Source: Acidipila sp.
GTDB lineage: Bacteria > Acidobacteriota > Terriglobia > Acidiferrales > UBA7541
Assembly (NCBI GenBank): GCA_010365215.1
Contig: JAAFGT010000001.1
Location: 62,001 to 126,000 of the forward strand
Direction: 5' to 3'
DNA length: 64,000 nt
Below are positions 45,658-54,448 of the stretch, piece by piece. Under the pieces are notes generated by a model. The model searched no databases. It was not told the origin of the DNA and saw nothing but the letters and a program-made list of their open reading frames with translations. Position 1 is the first letter of the stretch, and each line of letters begins with the position of its first letter. The translations under genes and the position numbers were made by a program.

Positions 45658-45888
45658 TTAGGATTTTCTCTTGGCACCCAGGATCAGCAGGACGATCCCT
45701 CCTGCCAGCGCGAGTCCCCCCAGCACGGGAGAAAGTGGGACACGATCCTGTACTTCGGTTGTGGCGTGAATTGGCCCGACATTGATCACGTCTTTTTGAT
45801 GAGTATAGGGAATCCCCTGGTACGCGAGAGCCAGTGCACCCAAAATAACGAGCACGATCCCGGCGATGACCATTGGCTTCATTTTCAA
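45658..45888 (-). CDS. DUF3185-type small membrane protein
   Basis: Protein of 76 residues with two membrane helices (about 5-25, MVIAGIVLVILGALALAYQG, and about 50-70, SPVLGGLALAGGIVLLILG) and a short polar loop between. Glycine spacing and length fit the DUF3185 family of unknown function, often found with other small stress or envelope proteins. GAGGAT precedes ATG 45888. It lies between the Lmo0937-like gene and the SYLF gene, all on the minus strand. Confidence 0.8.
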   Translation of the reverse strand: MKMKPMVIAGIVLVILGALALAYQGIPYTHQKDVINVGPIHATTEVQDRVPLSPVLGGLALAGGIVLLILGAKRKS

Positions 45889-45899
45889 TCCTCACTACG

Positions 45900-46052
45900 T
45901 TACGCGGCTATTTTTCGACCCTGAATCATCGTGATCAACACAATGGCGATGGCCACAATCAACAGGATGTGGATAAAACCGCCCATTGTGGAAGAGCTTA
46001 CCATCCCCAAAATCCATAAAACCAGAAGCACTACAAACACTGTCCAGAGCAC
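45900..46052 (-). CDS. Lmo0937-like small membrane protein
   Basis: Protein of 50 residues beginning VLWTVFVVLLVLWILGMV at GTG 46052, with two hydrophobic helices separated by SSSTMGGF and ending MIQGRKIAA. Length, L-W-T start and Gly-rich turn fit the Lmo0937 family of unknown function. AGGGAG lies about nine bases upstream of the GTG. It ends 11 bp before the DUF3185 gene, suggesting one transcript. Confidence 0.75.
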   Translation of the reverse strand: MLWTVFVVLLVLWILGMVSSSTMGGFIHILLIVAIAIVLITMIQGRKIAA

Positions 46053-46467
46053 GGCGCCACTCCCTAATGGAGATCCGGTTAAGGGCTGATCGGGAGTTCG
46101 AAAGGCCCAGCTAGAACAGGCCCTCCTTCGTCCCCTAAGAACTATAGAAGATTTCGAAAGTCCCAGTCTGTTCATTTTTGAACAACATCCACGAACCATC
46201 CACCAACCATTTAAGACGCGCGGGTGTGCTTAAGTGAACTGACAATCGAACCAACGACGACGTATAAAGACCTCGCAGTATGAAGTATCGAAGCCGGCAC
46301 GCCCAGCCGGAGTCGGGTGGGAAGCGCGTGTGAGCTGCAGGAGGAGAATGGCTCACGAGCCAAAATTACAAGGAGATGGCGCCGCTTCCTGTAACGAAAT
46401 TCCTCAATCGAGACCCAGTGACTCAGTGACTCAGAAATCATTCCACGACGACTGCGAGGAGCTCAAG
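46053..46467. other. Divergent intergenic region
   Basis: Separates the small membrane protein genes (minus) from the LPQTA protein gene (plus). No gene seen. A short direct repeat GTGACTCA lies near 46420-46436. Promoters for both directions should be here but none stands out. Confidence 0.35.
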
Positions 46468-47208
46468 ATGATGAGATTTAAAATGTTGACGGTTCTGCTT
46501 TATTGCGCTGCCATGGCGCTGGTGATGCCATCCAGAGCAAAGGCAGACGAGCATGACAAAAAGACCATTGTGACTTTTAGCGAGCCGTTCGAAGTTCCCG
46601 GTGTGGGCAGCCAGGTATTACCGGCTGGCACTTACCAGTTCAAACTGCTGGAATCCCCGTCCGACCGCAACATCGTTCAGATCCTCAACGAAGACGGAAC
46701 CAAAATCTTCACCACCATTCTGGCTATCCCCAACTACCGTCTGAAGCCCACCGACAAGACGGTTATCATGTTCGGCGAAACACCGGCAGGAACTGCGCCG
46801 GCCATCCGCGCGTGGTTTTATCCCGGTCATGAATACGGCCAGGAATTTGTATATCCCAAGGAGCGGGCACAGCAACTCGCGAAGCTGACCAATTCCTCGG
46901 TTCCTTCAAGTTCTGCCGCAGTTTCGAGCGAGAGTTCAGCTTTGAGCCAGGAACCAGTGGCAGCGGTACGGCCCTCCGGCGAGGAGTATCCCTTGAACGA
47001 GTACGCTCAGGCTGCCCCCGCCAAGACCGAAGTGATGGAAGCCCCGAGGCCCGTAGAGACTCAGCAGGCGCCCGCGCCTGTCGAGCCAGCACCCGTCGCT
47101 CGGACCTTGCCGCAGACCGCAAGCCAGACCCCCCTGTTCGGTTTGATCGGTTTGCTCTCGCTGGGCGTGAGCATTACTCTGTTGGTTGTCTCGAAGCGCG
47201 CAGTCTAA
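46468..47208 (+). CDS. LPXTA-sorted surface protein, candidate sortase substrate
   Basis: Exported protein of 246 residues. Signal peptide (MMRFKMLTVLLYCAAMALVM, then SRAKADE), a conserved-looking beta-rich domain (about 30-140: VTFSEPFEVPGVGSQVLPAG, KPTDKTVIMFGETPAG), a Pro/Ala/Ser-rich spacer (about 145-212) and a C-terminal sorting signal: LPQTA at 214-218, a hydrophobic helix (about 223-241) and the basic end SKRAV. This three-part tail is the hallmark of sortase substrates; the A at the fifth position fits class D sortases, known to use LPNTA. A sortase gene lies 1.2 kb downstream. ATG 46468 begins the signal peptide; GAGGAG lies upstream. Confidence 0.8.
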   Translation: MMRFKMLTVLLYCAAMALVMPSRAKADEHDKKTIVTFSEPFEVPGVGSQVLPAGTYQFKLLESPSDRNIVQILNEDGTKIFTTILAIPNYRLKPTDKTVIMFGETPAGTAPAIRAWFYPGHEYGQEFVYPKERAQQLAKLTNSSVPSSSAAVSSESSALSQEPVAAVRPSGEEYPLNEYAQAAPAKTEVMEAPRPVETQQAPAPVEPAPVARTLPQTASQTPLFGLIGLLSLGVSITLLVVSKRAV

Positions 47209-47263
47209 CGACGATCGCAGCGTGAACTTGCGTGACCGGTCAAATTGCCGGGTGACTCACGCC

Positions 47264-47295
47264 GAAGGGGTAGGTAAATTCAGCCCTACCCCTTC
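47264..47295 (+). terminator. Hairpin, possible terminator after the LPQTA gene
   Basis: GAAGGGGTAGG and CCTACCCCTTC form a perfect 11-bp stem with a 10-nt loop, 55 bases after the stop. The following ACTAATTTCC is only weakly T-rich, so termination efficiency is uncertain. Confidence 0.5.
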
Positions 47296-47371
47296 ACTAA
47301 TTTCCAATTACTGGTCCCGGTTTACTCTGCAATGCCATTCAGCCTGCACGACGTGACGTTCCCGACGTGAA

Positions 47372-48355
47372 ATGATGCCCTCATCGTTCGCACACCGGAT
47401 CCTTCCCTCACTTCTTTTCCTGCTGGTTTTGCCCGGCGCCGGGCATTCCGCTCAGGACCCAAAGCCGAATGTACCCGCCGGGCAGGACGACCAATACAAG
47501 CTCAAGGTGAATGTAGACATGGTAGTTTTGAGCGCCACTGTGCTCAATCACAGTGGCGCTCCTGTGTCTGGATTGGTAAAAGAGGACTTCCAGGTTTACG
47601 AAGACGGCGTGCTTCAGCAGATCACTCATTTCAGCCACGAAGATGTCCCGGTGACGGTTGGCTTGGTGGTCGACAACAGTCGCAGCATGAGGCCCAAGCG
47701 CGAGGATGTGGTTCTGGCCGCGGTGGCGTTCGCGCGTTCCAGCAACCCGAAAGACCAGATGTTCGTGGTTAATTTCAACGAATACGTTTCGTTTGGGCTG
47801 CCCGCCGATTTGCCATTTACCGATAAGCCCGGCCAGTTGCAGGTGGCGCTCTCCAGCGTGAGGGCTGATGGCAAGACGGCGCTTTACGACGCGGTGGCTG
47901 CGGCGCTCGAGCATCTCAAGAAGGGCACGCGCGATAAAAAAGTTCTTATCGTGGTCAGCGACGGCGGAGACAATGCCAGCCAGCACAAACTGGATCAGGT
48001 TATGGCCCTGGCGAATCAGTCCGATGCCATGATTTATACTCTGGGAATATTTGACGACGAAGATCTGGACAAGAATCCCGGAGTGCTGAAGCGGATCGCC
48101 AAGGCCACCGGCGGCGAGACCTTTTTGCCCAAGTTACTCAACGAGGTCAGCCCGATTTGCGAACGCATCGCGCATGACATTCGCAGCCAGTACACCATTG
48201 CTTATGTGCCCACAAACCGGTCGCAGGACGCGAAATACCGCAACATCCAGGTGAAAGCAACCGGAGCAGGGCAGGGCAAGCTGTCCGTACGCACGCGGGC
48301 GGGCTATACCGTGAAGCCTCAAACGGCGCCGGTAGCGATTCCAAAAGCTCAATGA
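47372..48355 (+). CDS. VWFA-domain secreted protein of acidobacterial type
   Basis: Exported protein of 327 residues. Signal peptide (about 1-26, SFAHRILPSLLFLLVLPGAG), a short beta segment (VNVDMVVLSATVLNHSGAPV, VKEDFQVYEDGVLQQITHFS), then a VWA domain with MIDAS motif DNSRSM and GKTALYDAV, VVSDGGDNAS. The order and wording match the acidobacterial VWFA-related domain family. The C-terminus shows no sorting signal. It lies between the LPQTA protein and the sortase, 18 bp from the latter, and may act in adhesion or as a surface partner. Confidence 0.88.
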   Translation: MMPSSFAHRILPSLLFLLVLPGAGHSAQDPKPNVPAGQDDQYKLKVNVDMVVLSATVLNHSGAPVSGLVKEDFQVYEDGVLQQITHFSHEDVPVTVGLVVDNSRSMRPKREDVVLAAVAFARSSNPKDQMFVVNFNEYVSFGLPADLPFTDKPGQLQVALSSVRADGKTALYDAVAAALEHLKKGTRDKKVLIVVSDGGDNASQHKLDQVMALANQSDAMIYTLGIFDDEDLDKNPGVLKRIAKATGGETFLPKLLNEVSPICERIAHDIRSQYTIAYVPTNRSQDAKYRNIQVKATGAGQGKLSVRTRAGYTVKPQTAPVAIPKAQ

Positions 48356-48373
48356 ACGTATAATGAACCTCCA

Positions 48374-49171
48374 ATGAACCCTGACACCCAATCCGCGGCC
48401 GGTGCCCGGCGGTCCGTTTCGGGGCGCCGCTCATCAATTTTGCGCTGGGGCCAGATATTTTTTCTGATAATCGGCGTCCTGGCGCTGAGCTATTACGCCT
48501 ACGCCATGCTGGAAGCCAAACTTTACCAGGCTTATCAGGCGAGGCAATTCCAACGCGCCCAGCAGGTTCGAAGCGCTGAACAACTGCAACAAGCGCAGCA
48601 ATCACAAAAGGCGGAAGCAGATTTTCGCGCCGCAAACGCTCGGGTGGAATCGAATGCGAACCTGCCGGCTGTGGGGTTGCTGGCGGATAGCTCGAATGCG
48701 GATCTCGAGCTGTCTCCCGGAGAGTCAGCGCCTGAGCAGCCGGGTACCACTGCGGTACAGGCCTCCGCACCTGCAATCGATTTTCCGCTGGGCCGGATCG
48801 AAATTCACCGGATCGGACTTGAAGGCATGATCATGGAAGGCTTGGGGGAAAAGACTCTGCGTCATGCCGTTGGGCATATTCCCGGAACACCGGCTCCAGG
48901 CCAGTCAGGAAACGTGGGTCTCGCGGCGCACCGCGACACGTTTTTCAGGCCGCTGCGCAATGTCCGCAGAGGTGACGAAATTATTTTGACCACACTGGAC
49001 GGGGTTTCGCGCTACCGCGTAGACTTGTTGAGCGTGGTGGAGCCGGAAAACGTGGATGTTCTCAAGGACACCCCGGATACAATTCTGACTTTGGTTACCT
49101 GCTATCCGTTCAATTTCATCGGCCCCGCGCCGCGCCGGTTTATCGTCCGGGCGCGCAAAATCACCAACTAG
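48374..49171 (+). CDS. Sortase, class D-like
   Basis: Membrane-anchored transpeptidase of 265 residues. One N-terminal helix (about 25-47: IFFLIIGVLALSYYAYAML), a Gln/Ala-rich coiled stalk (about 50-85), then a sortase barrel from about residue 135. Catalytic residues are visible: His186 in LAAHRD, Cys243 in TLVTC and Arg254/255 in APRRFIVRA. GHIPGTPAPGQSGNVGLAAHRD is typical of class D/E. It would cut the sorting signal of the LPQTA protein and join it to an amine acceptor. Sortases are unusual in diderms; the acceptor is unknown. ATG 48374 follows the VWFA gene by 18 bp. Confidence 0.9.
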   Translation: MNPDTQSAAGARRSVSGRRSSILRWGQIFFLIIGVLALSYYAYAMLEAKLYQAYQARQFQRAQQVRSAEQLQQAQQSQKAEADFRAANARVESNANLPAVGLLADSSNADLELSPGESAPEQPGTTAVQASAPAIDFPLGRIEIHRIGLEGMIMEGLGEKTLRHAVGHIPGTPAPGQSGNVGLAAHRDTFFRPLRNVRRGDEIILTTLDGVSRYRVDLLSVVEPENVDVLKDTPDTILTLVTCYPFNFIGPAPRRFIVRARKITN

Positions 49172-49233
49172 AAAAAACATAGAAGCCTGGGAACAGATAG
49201 AAGCTTATTCGCGCGGTTCTCACCGAGCTGGAA

Positions 49234-50547
49234 TCAGTTGGCCGCGTGCGTGGTGGCGTCGGGCAACGGAGTGATCGACTTCAGCTGATCCAATATGACC
49301 AGAACTTTCCGCCACTGATCCGGGTGTTTTTTCGTTTCGATCGGCGCCGAGAGATCCGAGTAGAAGTTCAGAATATTTGCGCGCTGGTCCGCTGTGGTTA
49401 AATTGAATTTCCTTTCTTTCAGCTCGTCCAGCCACTGCGCATAAGCATTATCGCTCAGCGAGTACTCCGCAGGGCTGGTATCCCTGCCGGTATCGAAGTC
49501 GATGTTGGCCAGGCGAAGCGAGTTTGTGCGGACCTCTTCGAGATAGTGTTGGTACTGGTCTACTGTGCCATTGAGGCTCTTGAAGTACAGCTCCTCGGTC
49601 TCGGGGGTCGGGTTCTTGAAACCCAGCGCCCGGAACGGGCCGATTCGGGGCATCACCCGGAAGATCACCGCGAGCAACTGGGTGAAGAAGCCCCCCTTGG
49701 TGTAATCATTGCCCCATTCTTTTTCGTATTCCGCACGCGAAAGACGGTACAGAAACTTCTGCTTCTGGAAATCGGGGGTATCGCGCATGAGCTGCGCCTT
49801 GTGGGTCTGCAGCGCGATCTTGGTCATCTGCGGGATCAGCCGGGAGATCGCAAAACGATAAGTGCCGATGGCCAGATCCTCGCGTGGCAGGGCATCTTTT
49901 ATTTCGATTCCATACACGATGGGAAAAACCCGCTCCAGCAGGGGCTTAGAAACCTGGAATCCGATAAAATCGTGGTACTGGTCCGAGGTGTAACGGTTTT
50001 TCGCCACCTGCACCATGTCAAACCCGAATTCGGTCTTCAAGTGCGCGACTTTATCCTGCGCGTACCTCACCGAATTGCCGAACTTGGCGCGCAACTCCGG
50101 ATATTGAATGGCTACCGATCGGTTCACCGCGGGGTGGCCGGAAATATCCGAGGCATAGTGCGCCAGCGCGCCCAGTGCGAACGCCAGCTCGTTGGGGTCC
50201 TTACTTTCACGGATCATCGCCACCACGAAATCGCCGCTGCGAACGTAATGGAGCATGTCGCTGAATAGCTTGCTGCCGAATGGGTAGTAACCCAGATCCT
50301 GGATGACTGCCCCACCATAAGCGTAGGCGTGCGCTTCTTTGAGCTGCACTTCCGTCAAGCCGGGATATTGCTTGAGAAGGATGGGTTTGAGCTCTTTGAG
50401 CCACAGCAGGTCCACGATTTCTTCGTGCGTGAGAACGGAGTAAGCCAACGAATCAGTGGCGCCCATTAACAGCGCAAGAATCAGAACGACGCAATGTATA
50501 TAACAACTCCGCCAGACATTGCTCGCTCGCGTAACGGGTTTTTTCAT
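49234..50547 (-). CDS. Zinc-dependent phospholipase C-like secreted protein
   Basis: Exported protein of 437 residues. An N-terminal hydrophobic segment (about 15-35) ending SLAYSVLTHEE, where the His following the cleavage site starts the domain. His/Asp-rich motifs expected for three zinc ions: LTHEEIVD, YGGAVIQDLGYYPFG, FSDMLHYV, GALAHYASDISGHPAVN. These match the zinc-dependent phospholipase C domain; the C-terminal half (from about 200) is not recognised. It could hydrolyse phospholipids or act on other phosphoesters in the periplasm. Converges with the sortase gene. Confidence 0.82.
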   Translation of the reverse strand: MKKPVTRASNVWRSCYIHCVVLILALLMGATDSLAYSVLTHEEIVDLLWLKELKPILLKQYPGLTEVQLKEAHAYAYGGAVIQDLGYYPFGSKLFSDMLHYVRSGDFVVAMIRESKDPNELAFALGALAHYASDISGHPAVNRSVAIQYPELRAKFGNSVRYAQDKVAHLKTEFGFDMVQVAKNRYTSDQYHDFIGFQVSKPLLERVFPIVYGIEIKDALPREDLAIGTYRFAISRLIPQMTKIALQTHKAQLMRDTPDFQKQKFLYRLSRAEYEKEWGNDYTKGGFFTQLLAVIFRVMPRIGPFRALGFKNPTPETEELYFKSLNGTVDQYQHYLEEVRTNSLRLANIDFDTGRDTSPAEYSLSDNAYAQWLDELKERKFNLTTADQRANILNFYSDLSAPIETKKHPDQWRKVLVILDQLKSITPLPDATTHAAN

Positions 50548-50741
50548 GGTGGCGTCACTTTATCAAATGCGACTTCTAATCACTAGGATGATCATGAGAT
50601 GGAGGTCCACTCCCAGCCTCTGTTTCGAAAGCTTATCATGCGACCATCGTGGCAGAGCACCGAGAGTGCGAGAACCAAGAACTTACGGTTCCAAGCAGCT
50701 CCTTCTCAGTGCTCTCGCCACCCTAAAACCCGCCGCGCGGG

Positions 50742-52577
50742 TTAGCGAATAATTCTGGCCGAGTACAGCATCTGTTGGAAAGTGCTTTCAAAATTCTGAA
50801 AGTCGCCTTCCGGAGCGGTGAACACAAAAAATAGCAGGCCTTGAGGGCGTGAAACGGTGACCAGCCAGTTAGTCTCCCTGCCGCCTAATGGCGATTCGTT
50901 GGAGAGATAAGTTGAAACCCCGTCCTGACCATCGACGGTAATGTCCTGATGGCGCCGAACGATCCTCATATTACGATTCGACTGGCGGAAATCGGCGACC
51001 AGTTGATCGGTGTCCTGCTCCAACTGCAAATGCGTGGAAGAGTTCTGAGCCGACCCTTGCCCATACCCACGCGGCTGCAACTGCTGGCCGTTATTGCTAT
51101 CCCTGTGTGGATCGTAGATGTTCACGAGTACTCCGTAGGCCAAGGCTTTGTTGCCACTGCCGTCGTCGACCATTCCATTGGCGGGGGCAAAGGTCACGGC
51201 ATCGCCCTGACCATAGGCCTGCCAATTGTCCGGATAGCTGAGTTGCAAGACGGAGTTGGAGAAGTTTTTAACGCGCTCGGAAGGCCAATCCACTTGCGAA
51301 TTGGTTTGCGTACCGCCCGGAGTGCCATTGCCATACGCCGACTGATCCTGCTGCGTGGGAATCGAAACCTGCTGATTTTCGGGAACGGTGACTTGATGGC
51401 GCACGCCACCCCATTCGTAAGTAATGTTAAGCGTCTTTGGCTCATTGGGGAGGGGATCGCCGCCCAGGGACGAATTGTTTACCTGCATGTCCAGGCGATC
51501 GTTTTGCACTTGTGATTGCAACTGCTGGCGAACATCCGCGAATGTGTCGCGGGCGCCGTAACTGGCCGCCAGGATTTGCAATCCTCTGGAATTTCGACGT
51601 GTACCGGTCGAACCCCCATTGGGGTAACCGCCATTGGGGTATCCGCCGTTTCCGCTTCCGCCGGTGCTGCCCTGCAGCTGCCGCTGACCCTTGGCTGGAG
51701 GCGGGGGCAGGGATCGCACGTAGCGCTTGATCTGGTCGAATTCCGGGGAATTCGTCATGGCGTTGCCGCGCGGTGCGCCGAGCTTGTCAACTTCCGTGGC
51801 GGTACGCTCCACGCGCCGGTCCGGGCTCGGGTGGCTAGCGAAGAACTGGATGTGGTGCCCGCCTTTGTCTAGCTGCTGGAGTTTTTCGAGAAACTGCGTC
51901 ATGCCTCGCGGGTCGTAGCCGCTGTCATAAAGAATCTGCGTGCCCATTACGTCCGCCTGGCTTTCGTCGGTGCGGGAATATTTCAAAAGGATGGAATTTA
52001 ATGTGAAGCCGGCGCCCAGCTGCGCCAGCATCGCCCCGGTGGAGTTGCCCATCAGCCCGCCCAAAATCGCCAGCGGCAACTGCGCGGCAGACGCTTTACT
52101 GGCTTGATTCGTTCCGTGGCGTAGTGCTACGTGCGAGGTTTCATGGGCCATGACGCCGGCCAATTGCGCTTCTGTGTCGGCGATTTCCAGTACGCCGCGG
52201 TTTATGTAAATCCGCCCGCCGGGAAGCGCGAAGGCATTCACGGCCTTGTCGTTCACCGCCCGGTAGGTATACGGAAATTTATATCCCGGTGCATGCGTTG
52301 CAAGCCGCTGGCCAAGATTATTCAGGTAATTATCCACGCGCGCGTCGTTGAGCATGGGAACCTGGCGCTCAACGTCTCGAGCGGCCTGCTGCCCCACCTC
52401 AACGTCCTGCTGCGGAGAAAACATGTTCCAGCCTGGACTCAATGCTGTGCGCTGGGCTGAAGCCAGCGGCGCCAGTACCAGCATAAATGCAGCCACCAGC
52501 GCCAATGCTTGCCGCATGCTCTGACGCAAATTCACGGCTTCAGCTACCGTTTGCTCCCGATCACCCGTCTTGTCCAT
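50742..52577 (-). CDS. M48 family metalloprotease with extended C-terminus
   Basis: Exported or membrane-anchored zinc protease of 611 residues. ATG 52577 is chosen because GGAGG lies five bases upstream, while the ATG at 52589 would contain that site. Signal segment LALVAAFMLVLAPLASAQ, M48 domain with HETSH (His145, Glu146, His149) in GVMAHETSHVALRHG and the third ligand Glu in ESQADVMG. After about 310 comes a Gly-rich repeat (GGYPN units) and a C-terminal half with unknown fold (YPDNWQAYGQGDAVTFAP). Related to BepA/YfgC-type periplasmic proteases that guard outer-membrane assembly. The flanking genes are also envelope proteins. Confidence 0.9.
   Translation of the reverse strand: MDKTGDREQTVAEAVNLRQSMRQALALVAAFMLVLAPLASAQRTALSPGWNMFSPQQDVEVGQQAARDVERQVPMLNDARVDNYLNNLGQRLATHAPGYKFPYTYRAVNDKAVNAFALPGGRIYINRGVLEIADTEAQLAGVMAHETSHVALRHGTNQASKASAAQLPLAILGGLMGNSTGAMLAQLGAGFTLNSILLKYSRTDESQADVMGTQILYDSGYDPRGMTQFLEKLQQLDKGGHHIQFFASHPSPDRRVERTATEVDKLGAPRGNAMTNSPEFDQIKRYVRSLPPPPAKGQRQLQGSTGGSGNGGYPNGGYPNGGSTGTRRNSRGLQILAASYGARDTFADVRQQLQSQVQNDRLDMQVNNSSLGGDPLPNEPKTLNITYEWGGVRHQVTVPENQQVSIPTQQDQSAYGNGTPGGTQTNSQVDWPSERVKNFSNSVLQLSYPDNWQAYGQGDAVTFAPANGMVDDGSGNKALAYGVLVNIYDPHRDSNNGQQLQPRGYGQGSAQNSSTHLQLEQDTDQLVADFRQSNRNMRIVRRHQDITVDGQDGVSTYLSNESPLGGRETNWLVTVSRPQGLLFFVFTAPEGDFQNFESTFQQMLYSARIIR
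51616..51660. repeat. 15-nt tandem units in the M48 protease gene
   Basis: CCATTGGGGTAACCG, CCATTGGGGTATCCG and a diverged CCGTTTCCGCTTCCG, encoding GGYPN-type units in the linker after the catalytic domain. Confidence 0.7.
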
Positions 52578-52685
52578 TTTTTCCTCCATTAACTCATCGG
52601 CTCTTCTAGCTCATCGGCTCTTCCGAGCCCGTTGATTACGTCGCTCGTACCAGAACTTTCTCGCTCGCCGTGTTGCGGCCTAAAA

Positions 52686-53378
52686 TTAATTCTTAACTTT
52701 GATAGTTACAGGCTCGACGAGAGGAAACCGCAACCGGGTTTCTGCCGGCAGACTGACTTCCATCTTCCCTGTTGCTGCCGCCACTGCAGTCCCTCCGCCC
52801 GCGCCCGCTCCCGCGCCGATGGCCGCGCCCTTGCCGCCCCCAATAATGCCGCCAAGCAGTGCGCCTGCCGCTGAGCCGCCACCGATGAAGATCAGGTTGT
52901 GCTTCATGTGGCCTTTGCCCACGCTGCGGGTGTCGCCGGTGTGGAGTGTGTACCGCGTGCCCCCCACTTCGACCGAGGTGAGCGCGAGCTCCAGACGGCC
53001 AGGGTCATGCAGCCGGCCGGAGGATTTCGCCTCTACCACGCGCCCCGTAGCGTGAGCGCCGTGGGGGATCACCGTCTTGCCATCTACGATCACAGGCTCG
53101 GTCACATCGGCGCTGAATTCCTCCCCAGCCCGGCTGTTTGCGCTGGAAAGGGATTGGTTCAGCGTGACGGCGATCACTGTGCCGTCGGGAAGGGTTACCG
53201 GTTTTGTAGTCTCAAAAACCCTTGCCAGTATTCCTTTGGATGGCGCTTTCGCCGCGTCGCTCGCCGCGCTGTTTGGGGTGGTGATGTCGGGAGTTGAGGT
53301 GCACCCGGCCAGCCCCAGAGTTAGCGCCAAGAGTGGAGCTGCGGAGGTCCGTGCAATTGTCATGTAGAATTTGTGCAT
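52686..53378 (-). CDS. Glycine-zipper lipoprotein
   Basis: Lipoprotein of 230 residues. Signal peptide with lipobox LGLAGC (Cys26). A beta-rich middle (VTLPDGTVIAVTLNQSLSS, GEEFSADVTEPVIVDGKTVI, HGAHATGRVVEA) resembles the domain of conjugation/secretion protein TrbI-like or DUF domains that sit in the envelope, and residues about 165-205 form a glycine zipper (GGGSAAGALLGGIIGGGKGA) able to insert in or pack against membrane. Strong AAGGAAGG before ATG 53378. It is near the M48 gene on the same strand, 108 bp apart. Confidence 0.75.
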   Translation of the reverse strand: MHKFYMTIARTSAAPLLALTLGLAGCTSTPDITTPNSAASDAAKAPSKGILARVFETTKPVTLPDGTVIAVTLNQSLSSANSRAGEEFSADVTEPVIVDGKTVIPHGAHATGRVVEAKSSGRLHDPGRLELALTSVEVGGTRYTLHTGDTRSVGKGHMKHNLIFIGGGSAAGALLGGIIGGGKGAAIGAGAGAGGGTAVAAATGKMEVSLPAETRLRFPLVEPVTIKVKN

Positions 53379-53794
53379 AACGCCTTCCTTTGCCGTTGAT
53401 CGGGCTTCTTTATCGCGCCATGCAGAGCTGGAAGAGCTGGCGAAGAATCTCAGTATTCACACGAGTCAATAATCGACGCGCGCTAAGGTTGACGTCTGAC
53501 TCCCTACATTCGATGCTATTAGCGCACAGGAAGGAAGTCTGTTCACTTCTGGACACACTACTTACGTCCGTTACCGCAATGTTTTGATGCGATTATGGGC
53601 GATGTTAATTTTGGACCGGGTGCGCTTTGCGGAGGATCCGAGAACGTGCCGTGAGGCCGCAACACACTTTGTTAGGGCGTCTTTTTCTGCGGAAAGACTG
53701 AGGTACAGAATAATGTACGGGAGCGGGACTGGAGCGAGAAGCCTTCAGTTGATACTTCTCGCGCCAGCATGCGCGCTCCGCTACTCCGAATAAG
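53379..53794. other. Intergenic region, no gene seen
   Basis: No reading frame with protein-like composition and start site. The left end holds the ribosome binding site and presumably the promoter for the minus-strand lipoprotein gene. Confidence 0.35.
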
Positions 53795-54187
53795 CTAAAA
53801 AGCTGCGGCGCCTGCCTCGGCTACGGCATGGTCCTGGTCCCCGGACCCACCGCTCACGCCGATGGCCCCGACCACCTTGCCTGCCTTCTTGAGAGGAATA
53901 CCGCCCGCGAAAATCATGATTCGCCCGTCGTTCGAAGCGTGAATGCCGAAGAACTGGCCGCCGGACTGCGAGTGGGTGGCCAAATCCTTGGTGGTGATGT
54001 CGAAGGCGCGCGAAGTATAAGCCTTCTTCTGGGAGATATCGATGCTGCCCAGCCACGCTCCGTCCATGCGCACATGGGCCACAATGTTGCCGCCCTCATC
54101 AGCCACCGCAATATTCATGGGCTGTCCAATCTCCGCCGCTTTCTTTTCCGCGGCGGCAATCACTTTGCGTGCCTCTGCTAACGTCAT
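53795..54187 (-). CDS. GlcG/HbpS-like protein
   Basis: Small protein of 130 residues of the GlcG/HbpS family. Seen: LAEARKVIAAAEKKAAEIG, MNIAVADEGGNIVAHVRMDGAW, SIDISQKKAYTSRAF, GGIPLKKAGKVVGAIGVSGGS, and DHAVAEAGAAAF. The fold binds haem or cobalamin in some members and has unknown function in many glycolate or catabolic operons. No signal peptide, so probably cytoplasmic. GGAGGATGG before the start. It follows a small secreted protein gene by 18 bp. Confidence 0.9.
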   Translation of the reverse strand: MTLAEARKVIAAAEKKAAEIGQPMNIAVADEGGNIVAHVRMDGAWLGSIDISQKKAYTSRAFDITTKDLATHSQSGGQFFGIHASNDGRIMIFAGGIPLKKAGKVVGAIGVSGGSGDQDHAVAEAGAAAF

Positions 54188-54205
54188 TTCGCCATCCTCC
54201 GAAGT

Positions 54206-54448
54206 TTAATTTTTGTCCGGCCCAGACTTTGACGCGGATGACTGGCCCGGGCCTGTTACTGCGAGCATCTGCTGATTGCCTGGCCCGTACGTGACCGCGC
54301 CTCCCACCTTTGGCCACAGGCTGGCGCGGTAGGCGACGCCAATCCCGCTCGGTACGGGCTTCCCTCCGAGTTGATCATCCACGTGCTCCAGGACGATGTC
54401 CCCCTCGCAGATCGGCGAAACAAAAAGAATGCTTACGCATAAAAGCAC
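54206..54448 (-). CDS. Small secreted protein, unknown
   Basis: Eighty-residue frame from GTG 54448 with a hydrophobic leader (MLLCVSILFVSPICEG) followed by a polar mature part ending in SSASKSGPDKN. Its end is 18 bp before the GlcG-like start, suggesting co-transcription. No ribosome binding site is evident at the GTG and no family is recognised, so it may be mis-started or not real. Confidence 0.45.
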   Translation of the reverse strand: MLLCVSILFVSPICEGDIVLEHVDDQLGGKPVPSGIGVAYRASLWPKVGGAVTYGPGNQQMLAVTGPGQSSASKSGPDKN

